From assembly GCF_003013475.1 (NCBI RefSeq), contig NZ_PXZO01000064.1:62001-126000 (forward strand): a stretch of DNA of 64,000 nucleotides, read 5' to 3'. The notes under the pieces were generated by a model. It saw only the letters and a list, made by a program, of their open reading frames with translations. It searched no databases and was not told the origin of the DNA. The stretch is from Brevibacillus porteri (lineage in GTDB: Bacteria; Bacillota; Bacilli; Brevibacillales; Brevibacillaceae). Positions within the stretch are counted from its first letter, which is position 1, and every line of letters begins with the position of its first letter. This document shows positions 15,383 through 23,802 of the stretch, in pieces. Made by a program: the position numbers and the translations under genes.

Positions 15383-15901
15383 ATGGGCTTGGCGTTTGTT
15401 TTGATCATCATCGGGATCAACATTTTGTACGTTTCGTTTTTTACGCTGCGACTACTGATGGTGATCAAGGGCTATCGGGTGTTGGCATCCCTATTAGCGA
15501 TGGTGGAAGTATTCGTGTATTTGAAAGGGTTGGAGATTGTTCTGGACAACCTGGACAATCCGATCAATCTCGCAGCCTACTGTATCGGTTGGGGAATGGG
15601 TGTATTCATCGGCAGCAAGATCGAGGAGTATTTGGCCTTGGGCTATGTCACGCTGCAAGTAGTTGTGGATTCCGTTGACTTGGAGGTTCCTGTGAAGCTG
15701 CGTGAACACGGCTTTGGCGTTACTTCCTGGGTAGCAGAGGGACGCGACGGACATCGTCTCATGATGCAAGTGTTGACGAAGCGCAGCAACGAGAAAAAAC
15801 TGTGGAATCTTATTCATGAGATTGCACCAAAAGCATTCGTAATCTCTTTTGAGCCGAAACATTTGAAGGGCGGCTTCTGGGTGAACCGCCTACGGGGATA
15901 A
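15383..15901 (+). CDS. UPF0316 (YebE-like, DUF2179) membrane protein
   Basis: A 172-residue protein with three N-terminal membrane helices and a soluble C-terminal DUF2179-type domain (about residues 100-165). The pattern VYLKGLEIVLDNLDNPINLAAYCIGWGMGVFIGSKIEEYLALG is diagnostic for UPF0316/YebE when read across residues 46-87. The C-terminal FISFEPKHLKGGFW-like end is also typical. The family is implicated in nucleotide or ion sensing by its domain only. ATG 15383 has a GGGGGTAGGAG site. It is a single gene. Confidence 0.88.
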   Translation: MGLAFVLIIIGINILYVSFFTLRLLMVIKGYRVLASLLAMVEVFVYLKGLEIVLDNLDNPINLAAYCIGWGMGVFIGSKIEEYLALGYVTLQVVVDSVDLEVPVKLREHGFGVTSWVAEGRDGHRLMMQVLTKRSNEKKLWNLIHEIAPKAFVISFEPKHLKGGFWVNRLRG

Positions 15902-15926
15902 TCCCTTGTGACGAAAACAAAAAAGC

Positions 15927-15973
15927 AGCCAGCCCTCTTTTGCAGATACAAAGCAAGAAAGGGCTGGCTTTTC
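15927..15973. terminator. Bidirectional terminator
   Basis: AGCCAGCCCT pairs perfectly with AGGGCTGGCT. TTTT follows on the right and an AAAA run precedes on the left, between the rightward UPF0316 gene and the leftward anti-sigma gene. Confidence 0.85.
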
Positions 15974-15979
15974 GTATGG

Positions 15980-16966
15980 TTACTGCTGGCTTGCTTTAGC
16001 AGCCTGGAGCAGCATTTCTTTGGAAACTGTTGGCGAATCGGTAGCTACACGATACATAATCGGTTGCTCTCCATCTTGATCCAACCAAGACAGCTCTTGA
16101 TACTGACCAGATTCACTAAACAAGAACTGATCGTTTTTTGTGTAATGCGCTTTTTTTCCGCTAACAGTTACTGCGTCGTATTTCGTTGTTTCTGGCGTGC
16201 TCAATTGTACATCTAGCTGTTCCTTCGGGAATTTCTCTACCGTGACAAAGATGCGTTCTTTTTGCTTGTTCTCATACAGGCTCGTATACGCTTCGATAGG
16301 TGAAGTCGCTTGTGGAACGACTTTCCATACGACACTTTTACCTGTTTCCTTGCTTTCTTCTTGAAGTTCATGCAGCCACTGCTGTCCTTCTTGACCCATC
16401 ATGACACCGTAGGGGGTGCCTTGTTTGCCCTCAAGGAATGAAAAGCTGTCAGGAAGCTCGTGTGGCAAGGCATGTGAGAGAGAAGCTTCTTCACTGAGGA
16501 CGGCAGTCCATGCTTTCCAATCTTTCACGATATCCGGCTTTTCTATGCCGATCGTGGGGTTTTGTTGAAAGAGAGGGTGCTTCTCTTTTTCCAGCGCTGC
16601 GAAATAGACGAGGGCGGTTTCGCCTGTTGCCAGTTTGTTCTCTACGTTTGCCAATCCCAGCCGTATTTCTTCAGGGGTTATTTGCGTCAATGTAAAATCC
16701 TTATGAGCTTGAACTTCCATACGGACAGAGCCTTCATCAATTTTGTACAACAAGCTGTGTGTCGCATAACCAAAACCAGTGAGCAGGGCGAACGCTGCTG
16801 CAACATGCACCAGCTTTGGACGAAAGCGCATCCCTTTGTGCAAACGCCACTTGCCAGCCAACTCCATTTTGGCTACTCGTTCGATTTTGCTGTCCAATGC
16901 AGGATCAATGTGTAGCTTCCCTGCTGCGTATTCATACTCATTTCTCACCTTTTTTTCAATGAACAT
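15980..16966 (-). CDS. Membrane anti-sigma-factor-like protein
   Basis: The 328-residue protein has a cytoplasmic N-terminus of about 50 residues, one membrane helix (about 52-72) and a large extracytoplasmic domain. That is the topology of anti-sigma factors of the RsiV/RsiX/DUF4367 kind. It is encoded directly after, and overlaps by 11 bp, the ECF sigma factor gene. I chose ATG 16966 because GAGGAGG lies 9 bases upstream within the sigma gene. The overlap implies translational coupling and stoichiometric synthesis. No zinc-binding HCC motif is seen. The extracellular domain is presumably the stress sensor, but its signal is unknown. Confidence 0.75.
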   Translation of the reverse strand: MFIEKKVRNEYEYAAGKLHIDPALDSKIERVAKMELAGKWRLHKGMRFRPKLVHVAAAFALLTGFGYATHSLLYKIDEGSVRMEVQAHKDFTLTQITPEEIRLGLANVENKLATGETALVYFAALEKEKHPLFQQNPTIGIEKPDIVKDWKAWTAVLSEEASLSHALPHELPDSFSFLEGKQGTPYGVMMGQEGQQWLHELQEESKETGKSVVWKVVPQATSPIEAYTSLYENKQKERIFVTVEKFPKEQLDVQLSTPETTKYDAVTVSGKKAHYTKNDQFLFSESGQYQELSWLDQDGEQPIMYRVATDSPTVSKEMLLQAAKASQQ

Positions 16967-17534
16967 GAAAAGATGCCTCCTCATGATTGATTCGATGCTC
17001 AAAATGCTCTCTCAATTTTTTCATCGCCAAGTGGTGTCTCGATTTTACCGTTCCGAGCGGGATTTGTAGAATCGCTGCAATTTCCTCCAAGGAACAGTTT
17101 TGATAGTAACGCAGTACGACGATTTCCTTGAGCTTGAAGGATAATTTCTCTACGGCGGGAATGACCTCCAGCTCATCACTGATTGCCCCCAGCTTATCCT
17201 CCATACCCGCGACAGGTGCTTCGTAGCCTTTTTCCTTAACCCGCTCCAACAGGCGGAATCTTCGCCAAATGCTTCGATTCCAGTTGCGAACCTGCCGCAC
17301 AATCAATCCGTTGAACCATGGGATAAAGGGTTGCTCCACATCGTACCTGTCGATGCTTCGAATCAACTCTACGTACACTTCACTCATCATGTCGTCTACA
17401 TCTTGTTTGTGCGGCGCCAGAAAATAGATCAGGTTGTAGGCGTACGTGCGAGTTGCTCGATAGACTTCTTGAAAAGCTTCTTCCTCTCCTCGGCGCATCC
17501 GGATGAGCCAAGGCTTTACGTTTTCCTCTTTCAT
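16956..17534 (-). CDS. ECF-type RNA polymerase sigma factor
   Basis: The 192-residue group 4 sigma factor shows region 2 (about residues 15-80: DVDDMMSEVYVELIRSIDRYD, the -10 contacting helix) and region 4 (about 125-185: LKEIVVLRYYQNCSLEEIAAIL...GTVKSRHHLAMKKLR, the -35 helix-turn-helix). No extra domain follows. It precedes and overlaps its likely anti-sigma gene. ATG 17534 has a GGAGG site. ECF genes usually drive their own promoter; I could not find a convincing AAC/CGT-type pair in 17535-17722, which it shares divergently with glnQ. Confidence 0.93.
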   Translation of the reverse strand: MKEENVKPWLIRMRRGEEEAFQEVYRATRTYAYNLIYFLAPHKQDVDDMMSEVYVELIRSIDRYDVEQPFIPWFNGLIVRQVRNWNRSIWRRFRLLERVKEKGYEAPVAGMEDKLGAISDELEVIPAVEKLSFKLKEIVVLRYYQNCSLEEIAAILQIPLGTVKSRHHLAMKKLREHFEHRINHEEASFHVH

Positions 17535-17722
17535 AGGCCGGCCTCCATTCAGGTGTTACATGATATATTGGCTCCCATTCAACTGGTAGGTTCACTTTAT
17601 TTTTTTATTGCTCGTTATTAGAAAATTATAAACAGAAAAACTTTTCTTTGTCTTTTTCAGTAGTTTTGGGTAGTTCGACATTAGTATACAAAATAAGACA
17701 TAGAGCAAGGGGGGATTTAAGG

Positions 17723-18451
17723 TTGATCAGTTTTCATCAAGTAAATAAACACTACGGAAGTTTTCATGTCCTCAAAAACATCAACCTGCATATCAACCAG
17801 GGAGAAGTCGTCGTGGTCATTGGCCCGTCAGGATCGGGTAAAAGCACGATGGTTCGTTGCATCAACAGATTGGAAACGGTTACAAGCGGAGAACTGGTGG
17901 TAGACGGGGTGAAAGTGAACGATAAAAACACCGATATCAACAAGCTGCGTCGGGACATCGGTATGGTGTTCCAGCACTTCAATCTATACCCGCACAAGAC
18001 CGTACTGCAAAACATTACGCTGGCACCAACTAAGGTTCTGGGCGTATCGCAGAAAGAAGCCGAAGAAACGGCTCTCTACTATTTGGAAAAGGTAGGGATT
18101 CCGGAAAAGGCGGAAATGTTCCCAACGCAACTATCTGGCGGTCAACAGCAACGCGTGGCGATCGCACGCGGACTGGCTTTGCGACCAAAAATCATGTTGT
18201 TTGACGAACCGACCTCTGCGCTTGATCCCGAGACGATCGGCGAAGTGCTCGACGTCATGAAGAAGCTGGCAAAGGAAGGCATGACGATGGTGGTCGTGAC
18301 GCATGAAATGGGCTTTGCCCGCGAGGTGGCAGATCGCATCGTGTTTATGGATCAAGGCACGATTCTCGAAGATTCTACACCAGAAGAGTTTTTCGCAAGT
18401 CCGCGTGAAGAGCGTGCGCGTTTGTTCTTGAGTCGGATTTTGAATCACTAA
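17723..18451 (+). CDS. glnQ: Glutamine/polar amino acid ABC transporter ATPase
   Basis: A 242-residue ABC ATPase that powers uptake of glutamine or a related polar amino acid. Visible motifs are Walker [11 protein letters not shown] (about residue 33), the signature LSGGQQQR, Walker [13 protein letters not shown] and the switch histidine in VVVTHEMGF. This sequence set is that of the PAAT family (GlnQ/GltL). TTG 17723 is preferred since AAGGGGGG lies 8 bases upstream and homologues begin (M)[11 protein letters not shown]. The gene order ATPase, binding protein, permease, permease matches B. subtilis glnQHMP. The spacing to glnH is 33 bp. Confidence 0.93.
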   Translation: MISFHQVNKHYGSFHVLKNINLHINQGEVVVVIGPSGSGKSTMVRCINRLETVTSGELVVDGVKVNDKNTDINKLRRDIGMVFQHFNLYPHKTVLQNITLAPTKVLGVSQKEAEETALYYLEKVGIPEKAEMFPTQLSGGQQQRVAIARGLALRPKIMLFDEPTSALDPETIGEVLDVMKKLAKEGMTMVVVTHEMGFAREVADRIVFMDQGTILEDSTPEEFFASPREERARLFLSRILNH

Positions 18452-18484
18452 ATATATAAAACGATAGAGAAAAGGGGTATTCAG

Positions 18485-19336
18485 ATGAAAGCAAACAAGC
18501 TTTGGAAAAAAGTAGCAGGTATGGGTCTCGTTCTGATGCTGAGTGCAACTGCGTTGGCAGGCTGTGGTGGAGGTAGTAAAACAGAAGGCGGCGCACAAGG
18601 CACACCAGCCGCAGCAGGTGCGGGAACATTGGCAAAAATCAAAGAAAGAGACAAATTAGTAGTCGGAGTTAAGTACGACCTGAACCTGTTTGGGTTGAAA
18701 GACCCGGCAACCGGAAATGTAGAAGGCTTCGATATCGATATTGTAAAAGCAATTGCGAAGAAAGTACTCGGGGACGAAAACAAAATCGAGTTGAAGGAAG
18801 TAACCTCCAAAACGCGTATCCCGATGCTGAAAAACGGAGAAATTGACGCGATCATCGCAACGATGACCATTACAGAAGACCGTAAAAAAGAAGTAGACTT
18901 CTCTGACGTGTACTTCCTGGCAGGTCAATCTTTCTTGGTGAAAAAGGACAGCTCCATCAACGGTCTGAAAGACATGCAAAAAGGCATGAAAATCGTGACC
19001 GCGAAAGGCTCTACTTCTGCGAAAAACATCAGAGCGAGTGCTCCTGATGTAGAAGTACTTGAATTTGAAAACTACGCGGAAGCCTTCACAGCACTCAAAG
19101 CTGGTCAAGGTGACGCGCTGACAACTGATAACGCTCTCCTGTACGGCATGGCGAAGCAAGATCCAAACTACCGTGTAACAGAAGAGACCTTCACGGAAGA
19201 GCCATACGGTATTGCAATCAGCAAAGGTGACGCTGAATTCGTGAAAACCGTGAACGATTTGCTAAAAGAAATGAAAGAAAACGGCGAATACGACAAGATT
19301 TATGAAAAATGGATCGGAACAAAACCTAAAAAATAA
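18485..19336 (+). CDS. glnH: Glutamine/polar amino acid binding lipoprotein
   Basis: A 283-residue solute-binding lipoprotein. The signal peptide ends in the lipobox ALAGC (lipid Cys 27), followed by a Gly/Ala-rich linker. The body is a type II periplasmic-binding fold of family SBP_bac_3, seen in LVVGVKYDLNLFG, GFDIDIVKAIAKKV, TMTITEDRKKEVDFSDVYF and the C-terminal YDKIYEKWIG. It captures the amino acid at the cell surface for GlnMP. It is second in the operon. A strong hairpin without a T-run follows its stop, consistent with a higher level of this message. Confidence 0.93.
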   Translation: MKANKLWKKVAGMGLVLMLSATALAGCGGGSKTEGGAQGTPAAAGAGTLAKIKERDKLVVGVKYDLNLFGLKDPATGNVEGFDIDIVKAIAKKVLGDENKIELKEVTSKTRIPMLKNGEIDAIIATMTITEDRKKEVDFSDVYFLAGQSFLVKKDSSINGLKDMQKGMKIVTAKGSTSAKNIRASAPDVEVLEFENYAEAFTALKAGQGDALTTDNALLYGMAKQDPNYRVTEETFTEEPYGIAISKGDAEFVKTVNDLLKEMKENGEYDKIYEKWIGTKPKK

Positions 19337-19355
19337 TGCGGTTCGACTCCATAAA

Positions 19356-19384
19356 GAATGAGCGGTTTACTCTGCCGCTCATTC
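19356..19384 (+). repeat. Intercistronic hairpin after glnH
   Basis: GAATGAGCGG pairs perfectly with CCGCTCATTC around a 9-base loop, followed by CCTTAT rather than a T-run. It is likely an mRNA-stabilising or attenuating hairpin between the binding-protein gene and the permease genes. Confidence 0.6.
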
Positions 19385-19432
19385 CCTTATATTCCTAACA
19401 GAATTTTGCACACAAGGGGGATCGCATAAGAG

Positions 19433-20086
19433 ATGATCGATTTTTCTATCTTGTTTGATCACATGGATATGTATCTCGAAGGCTTTTGGAACACCTTGCA
19501 GGCGAGCCTGCTTGCTCTCGTCGGGAGCTTTGCACTGGGGACGCTCTTTGCGATCTTTCGGATTTCTCCGATTCGACCACTCAAGTGGATCGCTACGGTT
19601 TACGTCGAGTTTGTACGTAATATCCCGCTGATTCTCGTCGTTTTCCTCTTTTTTGTGGGCTTGCCGGCAATCGGTATCGTACTGGAGCCCTTTATTGCAG
19701 GTACGCTTGGCTTGACGGTGTATACGGCAGCATTTATCGCGGAGACGATCCGCGCAGGCATTTTGGCGATTCCAAAAGGACAGACAGAAGCCGCTCGTTC
19801 CTCGGGATTGACGTACGGACAAACGATGCGCTATATCATTTTGCCGCAAGCGATCAAGGTCGTGATCCCGCCGATGGGCAACCAGTTTATCAATCTCGTT
19901 AAAAACTCCTCGGTATTAGGTGTGATTGCAGGTCTTGACCTGATGTATTTTGGAGACCTGATCGCGGCTGATACGTTTGTTACCTTTGATGTGTACATTT
20001 TTGTAGCTGTTTTCTATTTGATTCTGACCCTTCCGTTGAGCGCGTTCGTCAGTTATTTGGAGCGACGCTTGGCTGGAAGCCGCTAA
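19433..20086 (+). CDS. glnM: Glutamine ABC transporter permease
   Basis: The 217-residue inner-membrane permease of the HisM/GlnP type has about five membrane helices. The EAA loop that docks on the ATPase is visible as GQTEAARSSGLTYGQTMRYIILPQAIK (residues 120-146). The opening pattern HMDMYLEGFWNTLQASLLAL is typical of this family. It should form a heterodimer with GlnP encoded next. ATG 19433 follows AAGGGGG at a rather long spacing. It lies third in the operon. Confidence 0.92.
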   Translation: MIDFSILFDHMDMYLEGFWNTLQASLLALVGSFALGTLFAIFRISPIRPLKWIATVYVEFVRNIPLILVVFLFFVGLPAIGIVLEPFIAGTLGLTVYTAAFIAETIRAGILAIPKGQTEAARSSGLTYGQTMRYIILPQAIKVVIPPMGNQFINLVKNSSVLGVIAGLDLMYFGDLIAADTFVTFDVYIFVAVFYLILTLPLSAFVSYLERRLAGSR

Positions 20087-20101
20087 GAAGGAGGGGACAT
20101 C

Positions 20102-20752
20102 ATGGACTTTATCGGAGCCTATACGCCCAGTCATTTGACCTTCCTGCTCGAAGGCTTTTGGGTCACCTTGCAGGTCGCTTTCTTGTCTATTGTCTTCAGT
20201 TTTTCCATTGCGATTGTCGTAGGGGTTTTGCGTTACGCAAAAATTCCTGGAGTTTCACAAGTTCTCGGGACAATCGTAGAGCTGATTCGCAATTTGCCGC
20301 TCTTGTTGATTATTTTCTTTACGTATTTTGCTCTCCCGGAAGTGGGAATCAAGATGGACAAGTTTTGGGCCGCTGTTCTGGCGTTGGTTATTTTCGAAGC
20401 AGCAATGCTGTCGGAAATCGTGCGAAGCGGTTTAAATTCGGTCGAAAAAGGACAAATTGAAGCTGCACGTTCTTCTGGACTGAGTTATGTCCAGACACTG
20501 TGGCATGTTGTCCTGCCACAGGCTCTCAGAAGAATGGTCCCGCCGATTGTGAGCCAATTTATTTCGCTCTTGAAGGATACGTCGCTGGCCGTCGTAATCG
20601 CTTTGCCAGAGCTGATGAACCATGCGCAAATCATCAACGGACGCAATGTCAATTACGTCATCCCGACCTTCCTGATGGTGGCAGTGATGTACTTTGTGGT
20701 CAACTACGCGTTGTCAGTCGTCTCCAAGCGACTGGAAAACAAGCACGCTTAA
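20102..20752 (+). CDS. glnP: Glutamine ABC transporter permease
   Basis: The 216-residue second permease of the same family as glnM has the parallel features LLEGFWVTLQVAFLSI at the N-terminus and the EAA loop GQIEAARSSGLSYVQTLWHVVLPQALR (about residues 119-145). It pairs with GlnM to form the channel. ATG 20102 has a perfect AAGGAGGGG site. It is the last gene of glnQHMP, ended by a strong terminator. The next genes are the GlnK/GlnL two-component system. Confidence 0.92.
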   Translation: MDFIGAYTPSHLTFLLEGFWVTLQVAFLSIVFSFSIAIVVGVLRYAKIPGVSQVLGTIVELIRNLPLLLIIFFTYFALPEVGIKMDKFWAAVLALVIFEAAMLSEIVRSGLNSVEKGQIEAARSSGLSYVQTLWHVVLPQALRRMVPPIVSQFISLLKDTSLAVVIALPELMNHAQIINGRNVNYVIPTFLMVAVMYFVVNYALSVVSKRLENKHA

Positions 20753-20767
20753 TCGTTCTATCTTTGC

Positions 20768-20810
20768 AGATCTCCGATTCTTAGTAAAATAAGAATAGGA
20801 GATCTTTTTC
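20768..20810 (+). terminator. Terminator of glnQHMP
   Basis: AGATCTCC and GGAGATCT form the base of a long stem that continues through ATTCTTA/TAAGAAT and is followed by TTTTT. Confidence 0.92.
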
Positions 20811-20828
20811 CGTAAGAAAGGAGCAGCT

Positions 20829-22097
20829 ATGCGAGAACGCCTTTTGATCCTGTTTATTATCATGCTGGCAACTGCTTTTTTTGGAGAGATGAAGGTAAAC
20901 CCCGTAGGCGGGTCATTTCGTTTTTCCTTGGGCATCGCTGCTTTCTTTTTCGGGTTGCTGTGGTTTTCGTCCGTACCTGTATTGTTGACGGGATTTTTTA
21001 CAGGGACGTTTATCTTCGGATTTCGCGTCGGAATGGATGTCTTTTTTGCATACCGTCCGTACATGGAGAGTGTGGCTGCCCATCTTCCCTCAGCCTTTTA
21101 CTATTTCACTTTTACCGTCCTGTTTTATTTGCTCCGAGCACGTAGCTATCGTGAGTTCCCCCTGTGGCTGGGGTTGATAGGTGCATCCATTGATTTCGTC
21201 TCCAATGTGGTAGAGATCCAGGTGCGACAGTATTTCACTGATTTTCCGCCGATCACTTGGCAGAGCTTTTTGATGCTTCTCTTCTTTGGAGTCTTGCGCA
21301 GCTTTTTTGCTGTCGGCTTGTACAACAGTTTTTCGATCAGGCAGTTGCGGGCAGTGGGAGAGGTGCGTCAGCAGGAGCTGGAGCGTCTGCGGATGATTAA
21401 TACGGAGCTGTATGAAGAAGCCTTTTACTTGCGCAAATCGATGACGCATTTGGAAGAAATCACGCGCGAGAGCTACCAGCTCTACAGACGTCTGCTCACC
21501 TCGGATCATGCGGAATCCCCGACAGCTTTGGCGATTGCCGAGAATGTGCACGAGGTGAAAAAAGATTCGCAGCGGATGCTGGCGGGCATTTCCAAGCTGA
21601 TTAATCAGGAGGGGCTAGCACCACAGCTGCCGATCAAAGAGCTGTGTGAGTTGGTTGCCCGCGCGAATCAGAAATACGCAGAGATGTTGGGAAAAGATAT
21701 ACGAATGGAGTGGAGTTGTAACATCAACCTGTCGACCAGCCAAATCTATGCACTGCTCTCCGTGCTAAACAACCTGGTAGCCAATGCGGTAGAAGCGATT
21801 CCCACGTCGGGACGGATTGAGCTGAATGCGAAGCTGATTCATCGTCATCTGGTGTTCAGTGTACTTGACAGCGGTCCGGGAATTCCGCTAGAAGAGCAGG
21901 AATGGGTGTTTCAGCCCGGGTATACGACCAAATACGATGAACAGGGAAATGCATCTACCGGAATTGGTCTGACGCATGCCCGTGGAATTGTCCAAAGCCT
22001 GCAAGGAAGCTTGCGTATTTTACCGGATCAGAAGCAAATGACGCACTTAGAAGTACAAATTCCGACCGACCAATTACTCGGAAAGGAGGGAGTGTAA
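20829..22097 (+). CDS. glnK: Glutamine-sensing histidine kinase
   Basis: The 422-residue sensor kinase has about five to six N-terminal membrane helices (residues 1-175) and a coiled linker. The phospho-acceptor region NVHEVKKD (H241) has the H-E-x-K-K-D form of the SpoB-like dimerisation subgroup rather than the classic H-box. A C-terminal ATPase domain shows N-box LNNLVANAVEAI and G-boxes DSGPGIP and STGIGLTHARGI. This architecture and the partner at 22101 match B. subtilis GlnK (YcbA), which responds to glutamine. Placement directly behind glnQHMP supports a role in glutamine use. ATG 20829 has AAAGGAGC upstream. Confidence 0.85.
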   Translation: MRERLLILFIIMLATAFFGEMKVNPVGGSFRFSLGIAAFFFGLLWFSSVPVLLTGFFTGTFIFGFRVGMDVFFAYRPYMESVAAHLPSAFYYFTFTVLFYLLRARSYREFPLWLGLIGASIDFVSNVVEIQVRQYFTDFPPITWQSFLMLLFFGVLRSFFAVGLYNSFSIRQLRAVGEVRQQELERLRMINTELYEEAFYLRKSMTHLEEITRESYQLYRRLLTSDHAESPTALAIAENVHEVKKDSQRMLAGISKLINQEGLAPQLPIKELCELVARANQKYAEMLGKDIRMEWSCNINLSTSQIYALLSVLNNLVANAVEAIPTSGRIELNAKLIHRHLVFSVLDSGPGIPLEEQEWVFQPGYTTKYDEQGNASTGIGLTHARGIVQSLQGSLRILPDQKQMTHLEVQIPTDQLLGKEGV

Positions 22098-22100
22098 GCC

Positions 22101-23018
22101 ATGATACGTTTCTTTTTAATTGAAGATGATGCTGTAGTGCGCCGCATGCTCGAACGGATTATTCAAGACAGCGGGTTGGGCGAAATTGTAGGGCAAGCCA
22201 GCGACGGTAGTCACGTATCGATTGATCAACTGTATGGGGTCGATGTCATTTTGATCGACTTGCTAATGCCGGGGCTCGATGGCATCCAAACGATCAAAAA
22301 GTTGCAGGCAGATGGCTTCGCGGGCCGCTTCATCATGGTGTCACAGGTGGAAAACAAAGAAATGATCGGGGAGGCTTATTTGCAAGGGATTGATACCTTT
22401 ATTCAAAAACCGATCAACCGCTTGGAAGTCATGGCTGTGCTGAAGCGGGTATCGGATTACTTGTCGCTGGAAGCATCTCTGCAAACTATCCGCAAATCAT
22501 TGCAAATCCTGGATGTCAAAGCAAAAGAACCGCATACCAGCGGCTTGAAAAGCCAGTCTTCCGATCAGGAAAACCTGGCACAAAAAGCGAGAAAATTGCT
22601 GTTGCAGCTAGGGATCGCGAGTGAAGCCGGGGCTCCCGATCTACTATTGATCATGGAATGGCTCGTACAGGATGAGCGACAGGGAGACAAGCTGCACGAA
22701 TTGCAGCTCAAGGAACTGTATACACAAATTCTGCTGAAGGTGCATGCCAGTCTGGATGAGCATGGGATTACTAAAGAGGTGCGTGCCATGGAGCAACGGA
22801 TTCGCCGGATGGTCCTGCAAGCCTTTACGCATCTTTCCTCATTAGGGTTGACCGACTATGCCAACCCGACCTTTGAACACTTTGCACCACGACTGTTTGA
22901 CTTTCAAGAAATTCGCCAGCGGATGCAAGAGCTGGAGGCGGGCGAAAAAACGACGAAGTGCCGGATTAGCGTGAAAAAGTTTTTATCTGTTTTTTATATG
23001 GAAGCAAAGACGCTATAA
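22101..23018 (+). CDS. glnL: Response regulator with YcbB domain
   Basis: The 305-residue protein has an N-terminal receiver domain (residues 1-120) with the acidic pair at 9-10, the phospho-acceptor D53 in LIDLLMPG and a conserved K near 103. It has a C-terminal helical YcbB-type DNA-binding domain (about 165-300: LQLKELYTQ, AMEQRIRRMVLQAFTHLSSLGLTDYANP). This pairing is characteristic of GlnL (YcbB), which in B. subtilis activates glutamine transport and glutaminase genes. Its start ATG follows glnK by 3 bp with an AAAGGAGGGAGTG site, so kinase and regulator are co-translated. Confidence 0.87.
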   Translation: MIRFFLIEDDAVVRRMLERIIQDSGLGEIVGQASDGSHVSIDQLYGVDVILIDLLMPGLDGIQTIKKLQADGFAGRFIMVSQVENKEMIGEAYLQGIDTFIQKPINRLEVMAVLKRVSDYLSLEASLQTIRKSLQILDVKAKEPHTSGLKSQSSDQENLAQKARKLLLQLGIASEAGAPDLLLIMEWLVQDERQGDKLHELQLKELYTQILLKVHASLDEHGITKEVRAMEQRIRRMVLQAFTHLSSLGLTDYANPTFEHFAPRLFDFQEIRQRMQELEAGEKTTKCRISVKKFLSVFYMEAKTL

Positions 23019-23022
23019 ATAA

Positions 23023-23066
23023 AAAAACGCGGGAGCCGATCATAACGATCAAATCTCTCGCGTTTT
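23023..23066. terminator. Bidirectional terminator between glnL and nosF
   Basis: AAAACGCGGGAG pairs with CTCTCGCGTTTT (one G-T pair), with A-run on the left and T-run on the right, between convergent genes. Confidence 0.88.
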
Positions 23067-23072
23067 TCTTAT

Positions 23073-23798
23073 TTATGCCTTTGCCTGATGAACAAGCTCG
23101 GAAAAGGCACCATACAAACCAATTGCTCCATACTGCTGTTGGTACTCCTCTATCGACCCATCACGCACGATTTTTCCGTTCATCAGAAAAATCGCCCGAT
23201 CTGCTACCGCATCTGCTACCTGCAACTGGTGAGTCGTAAAGAGAACGGATTGACCCGCGAGCTTTACTTCCCGCACGAGATCGACGAAGGCATCCATCCA
23301 ATACGGATCGAGTCCATTGGTCGGTTCATCGAGGACGACGAGTGCAGGCTTTGCCAATATCGCTTGGGCAAACAAGAGGCGCTGCTGCATTCCTTTGGAG
23401 AACTGAGACACCCGTTTGTTTCTCACATCATGCAGTCCCACCATTTTCAGCAGTCGATCCGCCTCTTCTGGGGTACGATTGCGCAGGGAAGCGTAAAATT
23501 CGAGCGTTTCTTTCGCGGTAAGTCCGGCAGAAAACGTAAAGTGATCCGGCATATAACCGATTTCTTGAAGATACTCCACACGATTATCGTTCCAGTTCAA
23601 CCCGTTTAGCTGAATGGTTCCCGAAGAAGGCGGGAGAATACCGACCAGCATCCGCAGGATCGTACTTTTCCCTGCACCGTTACCGCCGCATAAGGCGACG
23701 ACCTGACCGGGTGCAATGTTCATACTGAATGGGTGGACGATTGTTTTCCCATTGATTTCCTTGGTAACCTGGTCGATGGTAAGTCCTGACATATTCAT
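23073..23798 (-). CDS. nosF: NosF-type ABC transporter ATPase
   Basis: A 241-residue ABC ATPase with Walker A GGNGAGKST (about residue 38), signature FSKGMQQRL, Walker B LVVLDEPTNGLDP and H-switch FTTHQLQ. It is of the CcmA/NosF subclass used with ABC-2-type permeases. It is encoded after nosD, nosL and nosY and 4 bp after nosY, so it likely energises NosY. In denitrifiers NosDFY supports maturation of the copper centres of nitrous-oxide reductase. No nosZ is seen here, so the real client is unknown. Confidence 0.85.
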   Translation of the reverse strand: MNMSGLTIDQVTKEINGKTIVHPFSMNIAPGQVVALCGGNGAGKSTILRMLVGILPPSSGTIQLNGLNWNDNRVEYLQEIGYMPDHFTFSAGLTAKETLEFYASLRNRTPEEADRLLKMVGLHDVRNKRVSQFSKGMQQRLLFAQAILAKPALVVLDEPTNGLDPYWMDAFVDLVREVKLAGQSVLFTTHQLQVADAVADRAIFLMNGKIVRDGSIEEYQQQYGAIGLYGAFSELVHQAKA

Positions 23799-23802
23799 CT
23801 CA

